NCBI RefSeq assembly: GCF_000237925.1
Contig: NC_031502.1
Coordinates: 42,719,975 to 42,783,974, forward strand
Reading direction: 5' to 3'
From: Schistosoma mansoni
Lineage: Eukaryota > Platyhelminthes > Trematoda > Strigeidida > Schistosomatidae
DNA length: 64,000 nt
In this document: positions 57,804-64,000 of the stretch, piece after piece
Layout of the letters: every line of letters starts with the position of its first letter
Position numbering within the stretch: the stretch's first letter is position 1
Program-made: the position numbers and the translations under genes
The notes under the pieces: model-generated
What the model was told of the DNA's origin: nothing
The model's input: only the letters and a program-made list of their open reading frames with translations
Databases searched by the model: none

Positions 57804-59527
57804 TCCATATAAATTGATTACATTTTGTGGTCTTCTGAAATCAATTATTCTTCAGCTTCATATAGAAATAATAGATTTTTAGTAACATTACCGAAGCCTT
57901 CTGAAATTGACCAAAAAAGATTTACTTAAACAATGTTCTATGATTTTCTTCAATCGATACACCCCTTAAAACTGTCAAGTTTCAAATCAGATGAATAAGA
58001 ATTCACTTTAAGGATATGTTGCAATAATTCTGCTATATATATAGTGGTAATGCTTTTCATATCTAAAATATTTTTTGATTATCTAATTCGAATCGTTTTA
58101 AAGTCTATAGTTACATTAGAAATTGATAGGTAGAATTTGGTTAGCATTAAGGGCTAGACAAACATGTTCGGACAATGTAAATATTTTATATCAATAGATC
58201 AGCCAAACTCTGTATGGTGCTGTCTAGGACCTTCATCATGAGTGAGTTAGAACCATACTCCAAAGGAAATAACAGTACTCTGCTAATGCATATATGTCTT
58301 GTTAGTGATTACTAATTCGCAAAGCTAGTGTCAACAAAGCAGCTTGAAAGACAGAATTTTTCGAGCAATAACGAAACTAGACAAACATGATATTGGCTAC
58401 TACTCAGTGATTAATCAGTATAGATCACATATATATATATTTGTTATTTATAAAAACGAATAATAATAGAAAGTAGTATTGAAAAAATATCATTGTTCAA
58501 TATTCAGTACATTACAGGAGATAATAACATTTAATAGCTATTAATGAATATAAACAACAACAACAACTACAACAAAAAAAAGAGAAAGTCAGTCCTTTAA
58601 AATGTTAAAGAGAATTAAAGGAAATAATAATAAAAACAAAGTTTATTTGATTAATTTACAAGAATCAATAATATTGTACTCATTATAATTGATTGGATAA
58701 TTATTCCTAATATTTATATACAATAAACAAATAATCTATCTTCATTGATTAATGTGATAATAAACAAATAGAAAAAAAAAGAAAAGTTTTTGATCATTAT
58801 CAAATTATGTTCAAGAAAATTTTAATCTATCATCTATTTTGATTGATTTTTTATGATTTAAACAAAACAAATAAATAGTTACTAAGTAAATAAACTAAAA
58901 TAATGTAAATGAGATATTGATATAAAGAAATATGATGAAATTAGAAATTATTAAATTAAATGTTATGGACATAGGGGAAATTTATCATTGAACTATTTTC
59001 AGTGTATTCTATTTTACAAAAAAAGTAAATTATCTTGGTATATCAGAAAACAGGTCTCAATAAATTGTATTGTCCCGTTGTACTATCTTGGTATATATTC
59101 ATTCATGTTTTGTTTTGTTTGTTTGTTTTTGTTTCTATGATACATGTTATCATTCTTGTTATAAACAGATAATACATTTGATTGGAGAAATTAAATTGCA
59201 CTCAATAATCTTTCTCTATAATCTGATAATGTTGCATGTATTTCAGATGTATTTACTGAATTCTATCAATAAATAAATAAATAAGTAATTCAGTAATGAA
59301 ATAAGTTTTTTTTTAAAAAAAATTACATAATTTAGTAAATTTAAGTGAATATAATTACCTATTCAATGAAGAAATAAATAACAAAAAGGACATATTACAT
59401 AATCCGTAACCGAGACGTCCTTGATTTAATTTATTATAATCAATGTAGGTATCATTACCAAGTTTTGATTTGATAACTTTGAATAAATCTGAGCATTTGG
59501 GTTGATTGTGAAAAATAATAATAATCT
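57804..59527. other. AT-rich stretch, possible old repeat at 58140-58420
   Basis: 58140-58420 is slightly GC-richer and contains CTAGACAAACATG twice (58153 and 58379, about 225 bases apart). It is probably an unclassified repeat. From 58430 on the sequence is A/T-run low complexity. Confidence 0.35.
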
Positions 59528-59863
59528 ATTTGTAATATCCTAATGAGTAGAAAAATTAGATTTTCTGGCGTTTCGTGACTCAGTGTAAGCCACTTCTTCA
59601 GAGAATAAATACCCCAAATTAAANNNNNNNNNNNNNNNNNNNNNNNNNNNNNNNNNNNNNNNNNNNNNNNNNNNNNNNNNNNNNNNNNNNNNNNNNNNNN
59701 NNNNNNNNNNNNNNNNNNNNNNNNNNNNNNNNNNNNNNNNNNNNNNNNNNNNNNNNNNNNNNNNNNNNNNNNNNNNNNNNNNNNNNNNNNNNNNNNNNNN
59801 NNNNNNNNNNNNNNNNNNNNNNNGGAAAATCTAATTTTCTCTACTCATTAGGATATTACAAAT
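59528..59863. repeat. palindromic terminal segment of a Penelope-like element around a gap
   Basis: The left arm 59528-59565 (ATTTGTAATATCCTAATGAG ...) and right arm 59825-59863 are inverted repeats of about 38 bases with small differences, enclosing the 200-N gap. The same family segment follows Penelope-like coding sequence at 48847. On the minus strand, 59571-59607 contains CTGAAGA, a pairable AGTGGCT...AGTCAC hairpin and GAAA, a hammerhead-like core. Confidence 0.55.
59624..59823. other. assembly gap (200 N)
   Basis: Exactly 200 N, enclosed by the inverted arms of the preceding repeat. Confidence 0.99.
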
Positions 59864-60104
59864 ATGTTATTTATTTATTATAACCAATGTTCATTACAAC
59901 AGAAACTCCAAAATATTTAATAATAATATGATATTGGGACTAACTGTTTCATTTGAAATCGAATTTCACTAGTAATAGTAATTATTTTCTTGTATAAAAT
60001 AAGACCATATAGAGCATATTTAAAAGATGAGATCCTAATTATAACTATGTACGGTACAAGTCTTTTGCTCTTTTTACTCGACTATCTTGTTATATATTTT
60101 TTTG
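59864..60104. other. AT-rich spacer
   Basis: No recognised feature. Confidence 0.35.
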
Positions 60105-60250
60105 CAGTAAGATATGTAACGCAACAAAAGGATGAATAGAAACTGCAAACAATAGGAAAGATTTGCCCATGGTAGAGTTAGATGGAAAATGCTGACGGGA
60201 GGCATATGCTCATCCACAAGGGGAAACAGGCGTAGTTAAGTAAGTAACTA
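60105..60250 (+). mobile_element. RTE LINE, 3' tip
   Basis: The last about 145 bases of the RTE family: RMNRNCKQ, RFAHGRVRWKMLTGGICSST and RGNRRS in frame with a stop, then the AAGTAAGTAAC tail. A severely 5'-truncated insertion. Confidence 0.75.
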
Positions 60251-61384
60251 ATATAGTAAATAAACGGGTTTATAAAAAATCTCTTATTCTCATTTTAACA
60301 ACATTTATCCATTTTCGATGTTATGAGAATAAACAGAATGCCAATCTTCCTTTCTCAACCTAATTTCTTGTATAAGACATTATGAATTATTCACTGTTTG
60401 CTATCAATTTTTTACTCTATTATTAATGGAGTAAATTATTTAATGCTTTCAAGAAATATTCGAAACGTTTCTAGACCTTACGTCAAATGATGTGTATAAG
60501 TTAGATGATGACCTTATTTAACAATTCGATAAAGATTTTATGATGATAATAAGCGTGAAAGGATGTGGATTTCATGAGATTTCCTTCCTTTTTATAACTG
60601 AAGTCAATCATTTCATAAGTTTTTTTGATACCCCCCTTTTCTTTCATTCGTTTTTCGTAAGCAGACTTATTTTCTTTAAAAATCCTCATTTATAAATATG
60701 AGCAGGTGGCTAAAAATAAAGTTAAATAATTCTTCTCGTGCTCTTCTCTTTTTCTTGTTTTAATGAGAAAACGAAAGCGAAATTCAAGGTTAATTTTTCT
60801 TAGAAAATCAAAAACAACTTAAAAGAATATGATCCTGATGTTGTCTAATGATGAATGGGAAATAAGAAAGTTTAAAAAACTATTTTTATACAAAGTAAAT
60901 GGATTTTAGGTGGACTAGGAAAAAAGAAGGAACAGAATTGAGAACACTTGTCAATTACCGAAGTAAAAAAACATACATACACCAATAAACAAAGATAATG
61001 CCATAATTATTAGTGTGAATTCAGCATACTATTCAGGAAAAAAATACTTAACTTTTATTTTAACCATGAACGTCTGCTACATAGTCTTCACTGTTCACAC
61101 TAAATTAATTTTCAACTATGAAAGTATATAAAAAAGCTTGGAGGGATCTTAAATGCTCAAATGATATGGTGTAACCTAGTTGTAACGAATACCATTTTGA
61201 TTAAATATTAAGACTTTTTTATGCATAAGCAATAAAAACTCTTTGTCGGTTTTTTTAAATTAAAAAAATTAAACATCAATTCTTATTAAGAACATATAAG
61301 GATATTTTTAGGTTTTTTTACAAACTTTAGGAATCATTTTCATTAGCATGACTTTTCTATTTGGAAATAAACATGACCATATGA
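60251..61384. other. AT-rich, probable intron of the minus-strand gene
   Basis: No exon was recognised downstream of the 61926-62013 exon. The Lys-rich open frame at 60501-60689 lacks splice support. Confidence 0.35.
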
Positions 61385-61522
61385 GTACGAAGGCTCTGGG
61401 TTTGACCTCAGGTAAAGCCATGGATGTCTATTTCTGAAGAGTCTCATCCTAGAAAGAAGTAGTTGTTCAATGCTTCTTAGTTTTTAAAAGTTTTCTGATT
61501 AAGATCAGCCCATTATGTCAAC
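61385..61522 (+). mobile_element. SINE family B, old diverged copy
   Basis: B-box-like GGGTTTGACCTCAGG, then CTATTTCTGAAGAGTCTCAT with a CTGAAGA core half. The second core half is lost (AGAAAGAAG). Tail ATTAAGATCAGCCCATTATG. Antisense within the probable intron. Confidence 0.6.
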
Positions 61523-61925
61523 CAGAATAATAAGTAGTACTAATTACAAATATATGAATACAGAATGGACAATCCAGTTCTCACACAAGAATAGTTCACA
61601 GTTTTTTGTCATTTTATCACAGGGTGAATAGATATTTATCAAAGCTATAGTTTGGTCAGTTAGTACAATACAATGTTTCGTTCGTACCTCTCTACATCAT
61701 AGATATTGTATGATATCTCTGAATTTTATTTGAGAAAGAAAAATTGCTCTCTAACGTCGGAATTATATTTTCACATCAATTGTGTAAACGAAATTAGTTT
61801 ATTGAAATAACGTTTTATCTACGATTCGAGTTTAAACGAATTTGAACTACATCACAGTCGAAATGTGTTGATGACATTCACTAATAGCACTAAGAAATAG
61901 CTTAGTATAAATTATAAGTACTTAC
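61523..61925. other. intron of the minus-strand gene
   Basis: Follows the GTAAGT donor at 61925-61920. AT-rich, with no exon seen. Confidence 0.5.
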
Positions 61926-62013
61926 TGTCTGTGATGATTCTTCAGAAACAATGTTCAAAGAACCGCTACATACAACAGGTACAGGGATGGCAGTTGACTT
62001 TGAATCATCATAG
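61926..62013 (-). CDS. 88-base internal coding exon
   Basis: On the minus strand the acceptor TTTTAATTTTAG is followed by CTATGATGATTC..., ending TCACAGACA before donor GTAAGT. The exon's first base completes the split codon left by the preceding exon (CA + C = His), and the remaining 87 bases give 29 codons without a stop: YDDSKSTAIPVPVVCSGSLN then IVSEESSQT. It ends on a codon boundary. The fit of acceptor, donor, phase and open frame makes the pairing with 62943-64000 convincing. The Ser/Thr-rich content continues the character of the larger exon. The next exon lies outside the recognised sequence. Confidence 0.7.
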
Positions 62014-62942
62014 CTAAAATTAAAATAATAAATATCAGAGTATTATATTATGTGACAAGACATCATTATCTTACTAGTGAACTGGTCATGCTTATAGCAC
62101 ACATGCAAATTCTAGAAAAAGGCATTTATAATTATATGGTATTGTTATTTTGACGAAACTTTCTTAACATTAATCAATTCATTCAGTCACAAGCAAACTA
62201 AGAATTGCTATAAATGTTTATCACAACAAAATGTAATGCATCTCATGCACACTCAATACACTAGGAAGTTAACGAGACAGAAACTGAAGTAGGTAATTAA
62301 TGATATCTACGATGGTGAAAATATACTTTTAGAAAAAAGGAATATTTAGTATGGACACATATCAAAGCCTGATATACAAAGATAAAGTGTGAAGATGTTT
62401 GTACATTTATGAATCATTTTTGAGCTATTATATTTAAGGTTTCCAACTATTTTGTGAGTTTGAACTTGAAAGTCTTTGCTTTTAAATATAGCTAAGAACA
62501 ATACCCAGCGATTTCATGAAGTGACCCTATATCTTGTTCTGGTTACTCCTGTCTTTTTCCAACCTAGTTGATTACTAACCAGAGAAAAACATCAACTTAG
62601 ATAGTGGTTAATTTAGTTCGTTGGAAATTGTCATTTGAAAAATATGGACTATGTTATCATTTTTGAATGAACCATAAACGGTCTTAAAATGTAAAAGTAA
62701 TATCATTTTATTTCATACAAACCACAGGAATTATGTTCAACTACTTAATTACAATTTTCTAAAAGTAATTAGCATTGTTTATCACATAAAAGCACATATT
62801 ATTAGTCTCTCAGACAAACTATAGATAAAGTTGTTTGACGTAATCTGATAAGATTTTCATTTTATCAGCAAGTTAAGATAAGGTTACTATAATTCATTTG
62901 TGTTCTGAAAACAATCAATTTAAATTATTGTCGAAAACTTAC
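62014..62942 (-). other. intron between the two coding exons
   Basis: 929 bases bounded by GTAAGT (62942-62937) and TTTTAG (62014-62019), AT-rich, without a recognised repeat. Confidence 0.65.
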
Positions 62943-64000
62943 TGATGGTCATCCCATCTTGTCGTGGAGTCATATTTAGAGCGTTTAACTCCAAGTATAT
63001 GAGAATTTGATAAATCCTCCTTTTGATCACCAAAATCTATTTCAGAAAATAAAGGCATTTCAACCTTGGAACTGTCATTTGCTTGCATTCTGAAAGACCT
63101 TGATCCAGATTTGTTAGTTTTGTGAGGAAAAATATCATTTTCGGCTCCTGTCTTAAGCAACTTATTATCTTGTTGACCAATACATGTATCATGTGATGTA
63201 GGAGATTCACTAGAATTTGATGAATCCATGGACATTGCGAGCGATAAAACTCTGGGGTTACAATAATAATTTCCACAGTCTACATCTGACAAGCATTCAT
63301 TAGAATGATATTCTGTTACTTGATTATAATTGGTGTGACTAGGATTTATAGTCCAGTTACTTGTAGAGCAGTTAGAATCATAAAACTGAGAACATTTTGA
63401 AGAATTTGATGAATTGTTATTCGGATCAACGAACTGACTATTAATTCTTACCATTGTTGAACTTTGTATTTGTCTCTGTTGATGCTGACTGATTACAGAA
63501 TCTGGTTCTAGGCCAATTTCAGTGTTATGTGGGCTTATTAAATTAGGTGGAGATGAATAAGATGAATATGTTGATGAAGACTCTTTGTCGATAATTGGAT
63601 TAGCATATATTATTCCTTGTTCAACATTATGTTGTAAGTACATATTGGCTGAAGTATCTTTTTGCTCATATGTTGACTCATTTCTGTAATCGTCTTCTGA
63701 GAATAAGTGGCTTACATTCATAGATGTGTAAGATGAAACTGATTGTCCTAACTTATTACAACTGTTGTTATTATCACTTATGTTGGAATTATTATTTTCT
63801 ACCTCGATTTCAATTTGTGATTGGTGAAGACTGTTCAATGAATCTGAATGTCTAGGCTTCAGAAATTCTTTTGTATATGAATCGTTAGATTGTATGCAAG
63901 CCTTACTTAAACTTTGTATATTGATCGGCTGTTCTTGTGGAAAGTAATGATTTGATAAAATATAACTAGTACAGTTATTTAACGGAGATTGAATGCTAGA
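62943..64000 (-). CDS. large Ser/Asn/Gln-rich coding exon, entering from the right edge
   Basis: The minus-strand frame is open from the window edge to 62943: 352 complete codons plus two bases of a split codon, then donor GTAAGT. Without splicing it would stop at 62939. The protein is low in hydrophobics and rich in Ser, Asn and Gln, with segments such as SNISDNNNSCNK, SSSTYSSYSSPPNL, QHQQRQIQSS, NNSSNSSKCSQFYDSN and MSMDSSNSSESPTSHD, and a more basic end GVKRSKYDSTTRWDD. This is the look of an intrinsically disordered regulatory region, as in transcription factors or RNA-binding proteins, but no structured domain is present and the family is unknown. There is no start codon in the window and the exon continues leftward in the gene (beyond 64000). 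Confidence 0.75.

Noticed and set aside
1-64000. CRISPR arrays, operons, bacterial-type promoters
   Set aside because: No regular repeat-spacer array or compact gene order. The sequence is eukaryotic.

Overview
The window is AT-rich flatworm nuclear DNA, almost certainly from a blood fluke (Schistosoma or a close relative). It carries many dispersed short retroposons that join a tRNA-like Pol III head to a hammerhead ribozyme (the Sm-alpha type known from schistosomes), 3' ends of RTE-clade LINEs of the SR2 kind, and Penelope-like elements with a GIY-YIG endonuclease. Species is not resolvable by eye. Three runs of exactly 200 N (9895-10094, 56227-56426, 59624-59823) are assembly placeholders.

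Host coding sequence is sparse. A plus-strand terminal exon lies at 17377-17957, with a stop and a good polyadenylation signal after it. At the right edge a minus-strand gene enters the window: a Ser/Asn/Gln-rich exon (62943 to beyond 64000), a 929-base intron, then an 88-base exon (61926-62013) that keeps the frame and has consensus splice sites. Neither protein could be identified. Two weaker coding candidates are 10095-10274 and 56530-56673. The long stretches between them look like intron or intergenic DNA filled with repeat debris.

Repeat layout. RTE LINE fragments: 1-975, 13652-13905, 37255-38135 (split by an insertion), 51380-52035, 60105-60250, and a probable LINE 5' region at 40545-41046. 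Penelope-like pieces: 7715-8095 (minus), 47940-48930 (plus) and a palindromic terminal segment around the third gap (59528-59863). Two solo LTRs of old LTR retrotransposons: 32590-33002, with flanking 5-base duplications, and 37312-37616, inside an RTE copy. Hammerhead SINE family A (Sm-alpha-like) has about eleven copies or pieces. A second tRNA-headed family, B, has about twenty. Two further unclassified dispersed repeats (D, three copies; E, two copies) and several (TA)n arrays complete the picture.

The most interesting signal is in the hammerhead SINEs. Both families place the ribozyme 40-60 bases after the Pol III B box and use a self-complementary 8-base stem III. Several copies are fold-back structures, with two inverted arms of the same element. 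In one (35646-35846) both arms carry the same private variants, so one arm was copied from the other. Some ribozymes have an intact core. Others carry core changes that should abolish cleavage, and two family A copies share an AAA insertion just after the cleavage site.
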